Assembly: GCA_001579985.1 (NCBI GenBank)
Contig: LRSR01010371.1
Coordinates: 1 to 30,185 of the forward strand
DNA length: 30,185 nucleotides
Source of the DNA: Hypsibius dujardini
Taxonomy: Eukaryota > Tardigrada > Eutardigrada > Parachela > Hypsibiidae
Reading direction: 5' to 3'
The first letter of the stretch is position 1, and every line of letters begins with the position of its first letter. Positions 1 through 9,912 of the stretch are shown piece after piece. The notes under the pieces were generated by a model. It did no database searches and had not been told where the DNA came from. It saw only the letters and a program-made list of their open reading frames with translations. Made by a program: the position numbers and the translations under genes.

Positions 1-298
1 TGGATTCTAGACGTCGATCAACTGCGGATTAACAACCGAAGTGCCAAGTCAATCTTCAATTTCACTTCTGTTTTGTGCATTTTTGGTGCAACGGCGGGAC
101 GCAGTTCTGTTTCGATTTTCGATCAACCTTAACAATAAGGTACATCAACTCTTTTTTCTCACTACTCAAAAGCTCGTGCTGCATGCTATTCCCGGGCATC
201 GCTCGTGCTTCGTTTTGAGAATTTTTTATTACTGTATATAAATCGCAATAGAGGAAAGTAGCATCCACCTTTCTTAGAGAGCTACTTGCACTTTTTCA
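1..298. other. 3' flank of the minus-strand GPCR
   Basis: Contains the inferred short 3' UTR and poly(A) signal. Short ORFs on both strands here show no domain, signal peptide or splice logic. Nothing else seen. Confidence 0.5.
225..230 (-). terminator. Poly(A) signal of the minus-strand GPCR
   Basis: TTTATT on the plus strand (AATAAA on minus), about 70 nt past the TAG at 299-301 and at the right distance for 3'-end cleavage. Confidence 0.45.
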
Positions 299-2464
299 CT
301 ATTTATTCGGACATTCTGCTGTGCCTGGTGTAGTCGCACAGGCGAGACGTGAAAAAATAGGGAAACGCTCTAGCAGTTGTTTGCGAAACTTGTGACTTAT
401 GGCGAGGTACATGTAGAAATTCATGGTGTAGTATAGGGACGCACAGAGCCAGACGACCTCGCCCAACGTGAAGCGTGCGTTCGCCGTAAAGTGAATCGAG
501 CAAAACGGCGCTCTATCCGCTATCGTCAACCCTAGACAAGTGCAGTAATTGAAAATGGAGGAGACTACCGGTAGTGATACACAGAGGCACGTTTCAAGTA
601 CTAGGGGGTGGCACCCTGAGCAACTCCCCTGGAGACGCCCCCTTTTTATGGGTCCAGCAGGAGTCTGGACTCTTGGAACTGCCAGTCGATTTAAAATTCT
701 TAATAAAAACTATATTTGGGGCTAAATTAAAAAGTATAGTAAATCTAGTATAATAAATATTATTATATTCTTATTATTATCAGAACTGTTATTATATTTA
801 TTCTGTTTGTATATTTAGTTAACTTAGTTATTATTTACATCAATCTTAAAAATATTTTTTGCCAAACATAAAATTTTGGATCGAATGACAATGCCAGGGG
901 TCCAGACCTTACTGGTCCCCAAGGGCGCCCCAGGGGAGTTGCTTGGGTTGTCACCCCCTGGTAAACAAAACGTGTCTCTGGTCATCATAAATGCATTTAG
1001 CAATATTTACCAAGGAATACAATTGCAGGCGTCTGGCAGACAGTGAAAAGGCAAGCACAGGCAAAGGCAATTCTGGTTCCACTGCGGAACAACTGCTCCG
1101 CACTGGCGTTCCTTCCGAGGTCCCGCGAACGATTCAAGCGTCGTTTCACCAGCCATGCAGTGAGGATTAAATTTGCCGATGGAGTTGCCACAAATGCCAC
1201 GAACACCAGGGCGACCTATCGTACAATTAAAGCGTGCTTCAATCATTTGCAAAAGTGTGTGTCCAGATGCCAATAAGAAACAACAACAGCAAAAACAAAC
1301 AAATAAAAATCTAAATAAAAACTTCGTTGTCTAAATGATCAGTTGTTGATGGTTAAATTTAATATAATCTCGGCTAAAGATTTTATTGTAATTACCGCAG
1401 TTATCCCTAAAAGTCTCATATCCTGGGCTATCCTATTACTGAAGTTAAACTATAACTTCTGAAAAATATTTAATTTAGGATGCTTTAAAATAACCATATT
1501 CATATATTAATTTACAGTAGTTTGATAACACCAGAAAAAAATTTGAAGGTCAAAGGGCGAAGCTATGAGTCATTTCTGAAACAACAGCAAACAACAGGAT
1601 GCCCTTCCCAATCTAGTTGGCTAATGACAAATATAGCTACACCGCCTTACCTCCGAAAGATTTTCTTGCAGTGCCAAACGAATCCAAATGTAATTTTAGA
1701 ATATAATTTTTGTCAGAAAACCTTTCCTCTCTCCCCTTAGAAGGTTGACACTAACTCTCTTCTAGAAATCATAAGTTTTACAGTATCAAAGACACTGGAA
1801 TATTCTCGTATTCTCCAAACTTTGAAATTCTGCCAAAAACGATGTTTCTTTTACTACAGACACAAAAGTCCCCTTAAACTAACCACAACGCCAGTTTGAA
1901 TGGCGACCCATTCAGCCAGCCATTTTGGTCGCATTGTCTCATCCCAGGAAGCAATATCCTGCCCCGCGGCCAACCTTGCAAAGTAATCTACTCCTGTAGC
2001 GGTGAATAACAGAAGTCCGAAAGCAAAAATAGCGGCAATTATCTTGACAGCGGTTCGCGGTTGCAAATGGCCCTTAGGGGACATTGGATTTACCGTCAGC
2101 AGAATGCGTTCTATCGCAAACGTCAAGACAATTCTGCAAAGTATCGCGGATATATCCTATGAGATATATCATCATCAACGAAACTCTGCATTTGGTCTTC
2201 ATTGAAGCTTCAAATGTGTAAGCTATATGATTGGGTAACTTGCCCGTCCGACAACGCGTATAAGGTCATTGAAAGCCAGATGTAAATTCCGGAATAGACA
2301 GTTGTATTATATGCAAATGTGGGATCAGTTTTGGAGAGGTTGGGAGATACCAGTAAGATCCACAATGGCATTCTAATCCACCTAGGAAATAATCACACAC
2401 AGGATCAAACATACAAACAGACAGACAAACAAACAGACAGACAGAAAGACAAACAGACAGACAA

Positions 2465-2529
<65 letters not shown>

Positions 2530-2947
2530 TACACATATTTTTGTAATTAATTTTCAAGAATTGTAGAAACTATCATTACGTCTATGTTAAATCTAAATTA
2601 AACCTTGCAGCAAATTCAAACAATTACATGACAAGGGCATCCGTGACAGCCAAGGCCATCATATAGATATCCGCGGTCGTTCTTGGCCGGCTTCCGCAGA
2701 GCACAGCAAATATTAAGACGTTTCCGGTGGTGCATAACATTAAAACCATAGGATAGCAAATGATTTCGACCCATCGCGATTTTTGGCTCTCCGCGCTTTC
2801 GTGCTCACCATGATAAAGCGTTCGGTTACATGAGTCCAGTCCAATCGTCCCGGATGATGAGTTTGTGGAATTTAACCATATCACCGCCGCATTCGCCCGG
2901 TACTGCAGTCCCGTTAACATCATCGGGGCGTCATTATGTGAATCCAT
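299..2947 (-). CDS. Class A neuropeptide-type GPCR, FMRFamide-receptor-like (5 exons, 378 aa)
   Basis: Exons in transcript order: 2947-2628, 2381-2253, 2133-1884, 1215-1011, 531-299; frame is kept at every junction. Start chosen at ATG 2947 (AAAATGG context); the frame opens upstream but has no earlier ATG. Extracellular N-tail with sequons N26, N29, N41. TM1 about 60-83 (GN at 75-76), TM2 with D103, TM3 ending AIER at 156-159, TM4 about 178-197, TM5 with P245, TM6 CQTP at 293-296, TM7 NFYMY at 339-343, then an SHKFRKQLLERF helix 8. CQ in place of CW in TM6 and NF in place of NP in TM7 are common in FMRFamide/myosuppressin/sex-peptide-type receptors, so a peptide ligand is inferred. TM3 position 3.25 is Thr134, not Cys, and ECL2 has no Cys. 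The donor of the second exon (TT/gtcgga) is weak and is the least certain junction. Ligand unknown. Confidence 0.82.
302..307 (-). terminator. AATAAA overlapping the last two codons of the GPCR gene
   Basis: On the minus strand the last codons read AAT AAA TAG, so a poly(A) hexamer sits directly on the stop codon. A second AATAAA lies downstream at 225-230 and would give a conventional short 3' UTR; it is the more likely signal. Confidence 0.35.
582..980. mobile_element. Non-autonomous hAT-like element inside a GPCR intron
   Basis: The two ends are inverted copies over about 90 bp: left begins CAGAGGCACGTTT, right (reverse complement) begins CAGAGACACGTTTT. They share an AGGGGGTG...GCAACTCCCCTGG block and a GGTCCAG...TCTGGAC block. 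The interior is AT-rich with no ORF. CAGRG termini suggest the hAT superfamily, but the flanking 8-mers (gtgataca, gtcatcat) match poorly, so superfamily is tentative. It fills 399 of the 479 bp of the last intron (532-1010). Confidence 0.65.
2408..2526. repeat. (CAGA)n/(CAAA) microsatellite in GPCR intron 1
   Basis: About 30 tetramers, mostly ACAG with ACAA interruptions. On the transcribed minus strand it reads TGTC/TGTT and lies upstream of the second-exon acceptor at 2382-2383. Confidence 0.9.
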
Positions 2948-4380
2948 TTTTCTTGCCTCTAGTCTTGACCGAAGATAAAACAATTTCCATCAATTTTTTT
3001 CACACATGTATCCTTGAATTATGCAGCATTTTATGCAGCAGCGAATTATTATTAACATGACAATTATATGTATTTTTCCCGACGAGCTCAGCCGTTATAT
3101 CGATATAAAAATGTCAGTGCTGAAGGGCTTGTGTACGATTCTTGCCGTTATGGGAATTGAGTGAGTCACACTTCCATCTCGCGTACAATGCCGCGCATAA
3201 GTATGATGAATAACCGCAATTTATTTGAAATATGGCGGTAAATAATGGCAGTTTAATTTGTGCCCAGCGGAGGAACCACGCGCGTCTACCTATCTACGAC
3301 CCAACCCCGAGTGCTACACACATAAGTAACAGCTCTTTGTGACATTTTTGCTTCCTCGTCAAATTAAATAACGGCATCATAACATCCAAGAAGAACATGC
3401 AATAAAAACAATTCTTTCCATACATGATTCAAAGCAAAAAAAGGGCGCGCAGGTCAATCTCGTCCTGAGACATTGTGACCGTAAAACAATTCTCGGGGCC
3501 TGATGAATTTTCGCACTAGCGTGTGTTTTATTAACGTTCGAATCAACCAGAACGCAAAACTATATATTTCCAAACTCAATGAAATTTTAATTTTTTTGTT
3601 TGTGCAAAAAAAATGTTTCTCCGTCGATTGATGTCAATGACATGACCAGATATTAACGTGAAGGACTTAGCAGACGGGCGGTATTTTAATACGACCGCAA
3701 AATGGCGAGTTTGATTAGCGAAATCCACTAATAAGTTCACCTCGAAATCATTCTCGTATGTAAATTGTTTCCAAGTTGTAAGCCAAGTTGTAGGTGGGAA
3801 ATATCTTTTAAAGCTATAAAATGCGGTCAATAAAAAATTTTGCGACCATCGATGAGATACACTGTGCATTGAAAATCACCATTATATCGAAGAAATATGA
3901 ACCTAAGTAATTTTCGATTCGAAAAGTGAAATTTTTAATCCTAAAAATGATCGATCTTAGCCGGAATTTCAAGAAAATAACCCCGTCTGGGATGACGACG
4001 CCCCCTATGACAGAACGTGCATGGGCATAACACGCGAGGGCGTGGTATTACACAGAGAAAGAGAAGCTGGGCGTTGGAGATAAAAGATCCCGACTCAAGT
4101 ATGTTGACATAGCGCGGCGGGTGCCGGGCGCTGTTTCTCTACCATGTTTTTACGTGCCTTGTGGACCGAGCAATTCAGGAAGATCTGCCTGCCTGTGCCA
4201 CCAATATATCGATTTTACATCGATCGCTTAATCCCCATCCCCACATATCATATGATGCTATTGCTTTTGCAGGCACTTTTTCGAACCTGTACTCCTTTTT
4301 CCGATCGTACTGAATAGTCTTTCGCAGCATTAAACACCTTCTAAGTTCAATTTACTTTATTCCGGAATTATTACAGTAAA
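2948..4380. other. Divergent intergenic region between the GPCR and the membrane-protein gene
   Basis: Presumably holds the promoters of both divergent genes. TATA-like strings occur at about 3104 (GATATAAAAA) and 4078 (GATAAAAGA); neither has a supported start site. A 97-residue minus-strand ORF at 3576-3869 has no recognisable domain and is probably chance. Confidence 0.4.
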
Positions 4381-6354
4381 ATGAAGCAGTTTCATGATAT
4401 CGTTTGGTATCTGGTGGGCATGTGCCTGGCTTTCACATTCTGCACAGCAGCTCCGGTGTGGTCTGTTACAGGACGGACGAACCTCAACGGTGTCTCAAGG
4501 TCAGTCCGGCATTTGCATTATATAACCTCTTTCTCTCTCTGGGGATTGGGATAAAATAATCCGGGTCTGGGGAAGGGTGCCTGATTGAAAACGAATTTAG
4601 TTTGCAAAGTTGGATCGTGCCATTTTGATGCTCCAAAAATGTTTAGTCGCTTTGAATATACAGCCAATTGGTAAATGTCACATCGTGTTTGCTGATGGTT
4701 GTAGCACTGGGAACCTCGACGCTTCACCCATGCTAAACAACCTAAAGAATGCCTCCGACGAATCCGCTGCTGATTCCATCATCCTTCGTCGCGTAAGAAT
4801 ACATTACAAATACAATTAACATACGATTTATAATATGTGATATAATAAATCAGAATACATTCGCAAAGGGGATGTTTAGCGTTGTATATGTACGGTACAG
4901 TGCTTGTGGTCTTTATCATATGTATCACTTTTGTCTTTCTCAATTAATAGGTTCTCCTGAGCGCATTTTTACCAGGTATGCATTTTAAAGTTACAGAAAC
5001 ATAGTTTTAGACACTGTAGTTCTAGATAATTGTATATAATAAGAGGCAAAGGATTATGCCATCAGATACGTTTATATATCCGTAGGCGGACTCGGTGACG
5101 TCCTTGGACAGCAGCAGAGAAACGATCTACCTAGGCAGCAACAGCAGGATAGCCTTACAAGTGGCATTAACGAAATTAAGTAAGAGTATGTGAAAACACG
5201 GACTCGCTGCCGCTGATGAAACGATTACTTGGGGACGAATTCGCAAAATGGATGATTTGTCTGCCAGGTCCAGCAAAAAAATTAACTTTTTATATAGCTG
5301 GGGCGCTTGTCATAGGTGGAACGCAGAATGCTTCCGCTTTATTTTTTTAAATAGTTCAATATTAGTTAAAATATAAAAAATTTATTTTGTGAGTGACTTA
5401 CTCGAAAATTTTTTTAGTAAAATTTTAGTGGAGTTAGAAAAACAGTGGAATATTTCATTTTTCTGCATCTTCACTGTAAGAATGACAGTTTATCGAAATG
5501 CCGTTAGAATATGAATATTTTGACGCTGCCCCATCCCAAATTTAATTTGAAAGCGATTAGCATTAACCAAATACGTTGGGATATAAGGGGCGGAGCTATG
5601 AGCAGTTTTTCAAAAAGGCCGAAAATTCCAACGAAGTTATGCAGCGCTGAAATTTAGCTCCGCCCCCATGATGCCAGAAAATATTGGGCTAATGGCAATC
5701 GATTTAAAATTAAATTTTGGATTGGATACTGTGCCACTGATTATATTGCATTTCGATAGACCGCCATTTTTACAGTGAAAATCATGGAAAACGAAATCTT
5801 CCAGCGCTTCCCCCAACTTAGAAATTTTCTAAAAACGTTCAGATTTAGTCACCGATAAAATAAATTTTAAAATTCTCACTAATACTGTACTGATAATTAA
5901 AAATTTTAATTCTGCGTTCCATCTATGAAAAACGTCCCAGAAAGAAATAACGGTTACAGAAACGTTTCTACATGATTTCACAACATTGTGAAGATTCAAA
6001 TTAGATCAACATCTTTCTAGGCAAGAGTTGAAGAACATCCGGACCATGATTCGGGAGCAGCAGGAAGACGCCAGCTACCGCGACTTCCAGGCCCGCGTGG
6101 TACAGGAGCAACGTGATCGCGGACGGTTCGACGTCTTCGACGTGCTGGAGTTCTTCATCGTCATGTGCGTGTTTGTCTTGCTGCTGCGCATCATCGGATG
6201 GATGTGCACGCTGTCCAAGGCGAAGGAGGAGAAGAAGAGGGCCGGAAAGGCGGCTGACGAGGAGGGCGCCCTCCTCGCGGAACCGATCATTCCCACGACC
6301 ACACCCCCAGTGTATCCGGGGATGGAGCATTCGACTGCAAAAGTTGCTGTCTAA
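4381..6354 (+). CDS. Type I single-pass membrane protein, unrecognised family (5 exons, 219 aa)
   Basis: Exons 4381-4499, 4705-4792, 4951-4975, 5086-5179, 6021-6354. All introns are GT-AG with good donors (gtcagt, gtaaga, gtatgc, gtaaga), and the 660 coding bases keep one frame to the TAA. Residues 1 to about 24 form a signal peptide (hydrophobic core WYLVGMCLAF, likely cut near CTAA). The ectodomain is about 125 residues, with sequon N55, a dibasic RR at the exon 2/3 join, a Gln-rich stretch and a charged helix-forming segment at about 105-142. The TM is about 150-170. The cytoplasmic tail is short: a basic KEEKKR stretch after the membrane, an acidic patch, a PPVY motif at 204-207 and a C-terminus ending VAV. 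PPxY is a WW-domain ligand and V-x-V fits a class II PDZ ligand, so an adaptor-bound membrane protein is inferred. I do not recognise a family. Confidence 0.8.
5298..5940. mobile_element. Long foldback (palindromic) transposon in intron 4 of the membrane-protein gene
   Basis: The two halves are diverged inverted copies along nearly their whole length (about 300 bp arms, centre about 5620). Ends: CTGGGGCGCTTGTCATAG on the left and, reverse-complemented, CTGGGACGTTTTTCATAG on the right, both followed by a TGGAACGCAGAAT block. The inner ends share an AATCGATTGCCATTAGC-like block and a GGGGCGGAGCTA block. No ORF and no clear target duplication. It occupies most of the 841-bp intron. Confidence 0.75.
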
Positions 6355-6629
6355 GCTCGTACAAAACACGATACGAGACTCAACATTCTTAGCGATTAGT
6401 CGAGATATCCTTATATTTTTGTTCGTGCCAAACGACGGCAAAGATACGAAAGTTCTTAAAACTGCAGAGTTGCAGAGCAGATCATACACGAACGCGCGTT
6501 CTGCCTTAATTTTCATCTGTACATGTTTCAATACCACACCGTAGACCATCCTCCATCTACCATGGTTGGGAATAATCTGATTTCCGTCGTCTTGATTCAA
6601 TCGTTACACCTCCAAAGTGATAGCACCTA

Positions 6630-6635
6630 AATAAA
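6630..6635 (+). terminator. Poly(A) signal of the membrane-protein gene
   Basis: AATAAA about 275 nt after the TAA at 6352-6354, within an AAATAAATTTATTTATTT stretch that also carries AATAAA on the opposite strand. Confidence 0.5.
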
Positions 6636-7376
6636 TTTATTTATTTCGGAGTCCTATCATAAAATTTCGGTTCGGTCGTTTTTGGTTGTAATAGTACTTG
6701 ACCGTTCTTTCCATGCATACGGTTTCCGTGTATTCACTGTAGATGGCGCTCCGGCGCTTGTCTGTTGCGTTTAGACCAGAGAGATTTTAAGCCTTAACGA
6801 ACGTACCTTTCGCAAGACACTTTCGTTGGAAAACGTACCTTGAGTATGTTTCCCGTATGAAGGCCAATAAACACTATATAACATAAGGAGAACGTTAGCC
6901 GTGACCTGTGCTGTGTTTTGACCGTTTGTGAACGACCTTTTCCTAATAATTCCGGCGTCTCGTTCCTCGTCATTCTTTGCTAGTCTTTTTGGCATTAAAG
7001 CGTCAAAGTTTCATTGCTCAGCCGCAGTAGCCTTTTCAAGCTATATATAAATATAAACTTACACGACCACTCTGTATCTTCGTGAAATAGGGTCCGCATA
7101 GTGGGAAAGCAAAAATAACTGAAAGACCCTATGGGTACTTGACCTAGTGCCTGCCTGCGAAAACAGATTTCAAAAGGCATTCATTTGATATTGAAAGGTT
7201 TCTTTATAAGCTGACTGCATGTATGTAGAACGTTATGTAGAACGTTGGAAGAGTGCACTTACAACATGATACGAGGACTCTGGCCTATTTCCAGTCACCC
7301 TCTTTTCATTCCTAATTCCAGCCACTAGCAGTGCGAGCGACTATGTCTATCAAATAAATACAATTTTTATGACACT

Positions 7377-7447
7377 TTCCCATTCCCAATTCAATTGGGC
7401 ATATATGGTCATTAACCAAATATTTTTCGGGAGTCAGCGGGCGGAGG
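7377..7447 (+). repeat. Fragment of the same foldback family
   Basis: Resembles the inner left arm of the 5298-5940 element: CCCATTCCCAATTCAATT, then CATTAACCAAATA, then GGGCGGAGG in the same order and spacing. Confidence 0.5.
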
Positions 7448-7704
7448 AATTCAGGCTAACTCGGGAACGTTTCGGGATTTGACCTCCCGATCGGAGTGGT
7501 TTTTTTTCCTAAATGCCTGTCCATATATCATAATGTTACATTGGAATCTCGGGGTCGCAATCACATCCCTGATTTCAGGAAAACAATAAGGAAGAAAAAA
7601 ATGCCCGCACCACTTTATGTTAGAGCCCGGGGCTTGATTGATTGATATATTGGCAACGTTTCCGAAGTTTCATTTTTTTATCCCAACCAGTAAAAACGTT
7701 GGAT

Positions 7705-7935
7705 TGCAAGATTTTTAATACCAATGCACTCCAGATTTGATTGAAATCGATTGAGATCAATAGAATCTTTTCTGGATGCCAGGGGGGGGAGCTATGGACT
7801 AGTTTCAGTCTAAGCTTCCGAGTGACGTTGCAGAAATGATCCATAGTTCCGTCCCCTGGCATCCAGAAAAGATTCTGCTAATGTCAATCGATTCCAAATT
7901 GAATTTGTCGGAGGCAGTTTTAAAAGTGCTTGATT
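7705..7935. mobile_element. Shorter foldback element of the same family
   Basis: Inverted arms about 110 bp each, centred near 7818: left carries AATCGATTG...AGAATCTTTTCTGGATGCCAGG, right the reverse complement with the same TCTTTTCTGGATGCCAGGGG. The inner block (AATCGATTG...TTTTCTGG...GGAGCTA) matches the intron element at 5298-5940. No coding capacity. Confidence 0.7.
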
Positions 7936-9177
7936 TTACTTTATATTTAAGGTCTCACTATTCTTTCACTGCTAGCAGCGGGAATTTGGACCAAAATGTA
8001 ATGACTGAAAACCGCAAACTCCTCGTAGTGATACTCGTAGTAGTGTGATGCCTACTGTTATCGTGGATGGTGGTCACCATACCAAACCGGGTTCTGGTAG
8101 TGTTCAGACTTTTACTTCTACCATCATCCAATTATTCAGGGATTCAAGATCCCGCACATGATTGCTAACATCGAAAGGTTTGCGCGTGCCTTTTCGTGGT
8201 GCGACCATATCAGGGTGATGATTTAGGGCATGACGGAAGCGGCGGTTTCGTGGTTGAGAGTCCCTAATCATCGTCATTAATGGGAAAAAATGGTTCTTCG
8301 CAAAGGTGTATTTTAATTCGGCAATTTCCCAAGCTAATCCAGGTAGATAACCTTCGTCCACTAAATGACGAAAATTAATCAGTTAGTCCGGTACTACGAC
8401 GAGGATAATTACAGATAACCACCTAAGTGACTTAGTTTTATTAAACAGATTTACCTGACTCATAGTATGAAGAAGGAAAGTTCTTCAATAACATCGCCGT
8501 GGAGGCATAGACAAAAATTGAGATCATGTTGCATACTGATATGTTTTGCTCTGTTATGTCTTTTTCACGCAACATATATTGATGAATATAATTATGCATT
8601 GCGCGAAAAACACGCCAGCCTCAAGGGGGTCCGGTTCCGACGTTGTTCCCATCCCGGATGTAAATTTCAGTGACCCAAGGTGTCCCGTTGTCTCGAAGCC
8701 TCGAATGCATTTACTATTGTAGCTACAGTTTCCGTTTTTCTGTCACACACTAATATAACTAGGCACTGATAGTTGAAAGAGGAGACGGAGGTATGTAGAT
8801 TGAAGGATACCCCGGTATGCAATGCAAATCTTGATGCTCGCGCTGTAACCTTTACGGGGTGTATTGATCATACTCATTCAATTGCTTCGTTTTATTATTA
8901 TAATAGACTTCACAGCTAGCCACTCACCAGTTTCCACGATTTTCGCCTGAGATGTGCCATGAAGATACAGCATGACGATTCAGAAAACAATATGCTCCTT
9001 TATCATAAAGAAAACACCTTTAGCACGAGATCGTGCTCAAGAAGGGTTTCAATTGCCCCCGGCCAGAAATAGGATGACCGATATTGTATTACTATTTCAC
9101 ATATTGCTTTAGCTAATCCATCACTCCTATAAGGAGCTTCACAAGGGTTCCTTAAGTCAGTGTGGGTGGATAATCAA

Positions 9178-9240
9178 CAGGGCCTCGTTTAGGGTCCTTC
9201 TAAGTCGGAGCCAGGACCCCTCATGGTAGGGCCAGGGGTT
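9178..9240 (+). repeat. Dispersed repeat copy A
   Basis: CCTCGTTTAGGGTCCTTCTAAGTCGGAGCCAGGACCCCTCATGG-type sequence followed by GGCCAGGGG. The same core recurs at 9593-9640 (minus, partial), 9843-9912 (minus) and 21488-21570 (plus). Confidence 0.65.
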
Positions 9241-9592
9241 GGGACCAAATGATTTGTTTTCAAAATTCAACCTAAAATTCGGCCTACTTTCCCTGACCAT
9301 TTTGTAACTTGTTGGAATGTGAGTGTCTGATTTCCAATTACCCCTTGGGGTTTCAAAAAAATTTCAAAAACTGCAGTTTTTCGATCAAATTTGTGATTTT
9401 TTGGGGTCCAGTATAAGCACCCTGGTAATAACTGCAAATGGCAGGTTAAAAACACTCAAGAATAGTCACATTTTAATGGAAAAACTAAAGTTTTTTAAAA
9501 GATTTGAAATCCTAAAGTGCCCTTAAAGATTAGACCCTTACACCCCCCAAGTTTCAAAATGATCACAAACAATCAACCGAATTTTGCCCCTT

Positions 9593-9640
9593 TGCCCACC
9601 CCCTGACTCGGCCATGAGGGGTCCTGGTTTGGCTAAGGCT
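9593..9640 (-). repeat. Dispersed repeat copy B (partial, inverted)
   Basis: Reverse complement carries AACCAGGACCCCTCATGG then CAGGGGGTGGGCAAAGGGG, matching the distal half of the copy at 21488-21570. Confidence 0.55.
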
Positions 9641-9842
9641 ACAATAATCATGGAAGTGAAGATAAAAGTGGGCGTTTTGGTTTTTCACTCCGCACTCGCT
9701 CGGGCAATGTTCAATATTTAGGCTTTGAACTTTCTTGTGATGAGAGAACAAGAAGGATCTAAAAAATTCAATCCATATTTTATTGAGTTAAAGGACATTG
9801 GTCGACATGGGGAAATAGGAAAGGGGAGGGAACAAAATGGGA

Positions 9843-9912
9843 AAAGGGGAGGGGAACTTGTAGCTTAAGCCTCCTGGTTCCGACTTGTAAGGAACCAAAA
9901 CGAGCCCCTGGT
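9843..9912 (-). repeat. Dispersed repeat copy C (inverted)
   Basis: Reverse complement carries GGGGCTCGTTTTGGTTCCTT then ACAAGTCGGAACCAGGAGGC, the proximal half of the family consensus. Copies A and C are opposed and bracket about 600 bp. Confidence 0.55.

Noticed and set aside
3111-3161. 17-codon signal-like ORF ending near gtgagt
   Set aside because: A TATA-like string directly abuts the ATG, and no following exon in phase was found before 4381.
6001-6600. 199-residue antisense ORF opposite the last exon of the membrane-protein gene
   Set aside because: The plus-strand exon fits a spliced frame with signal peptide and TM; the antisense frame has no such logic.
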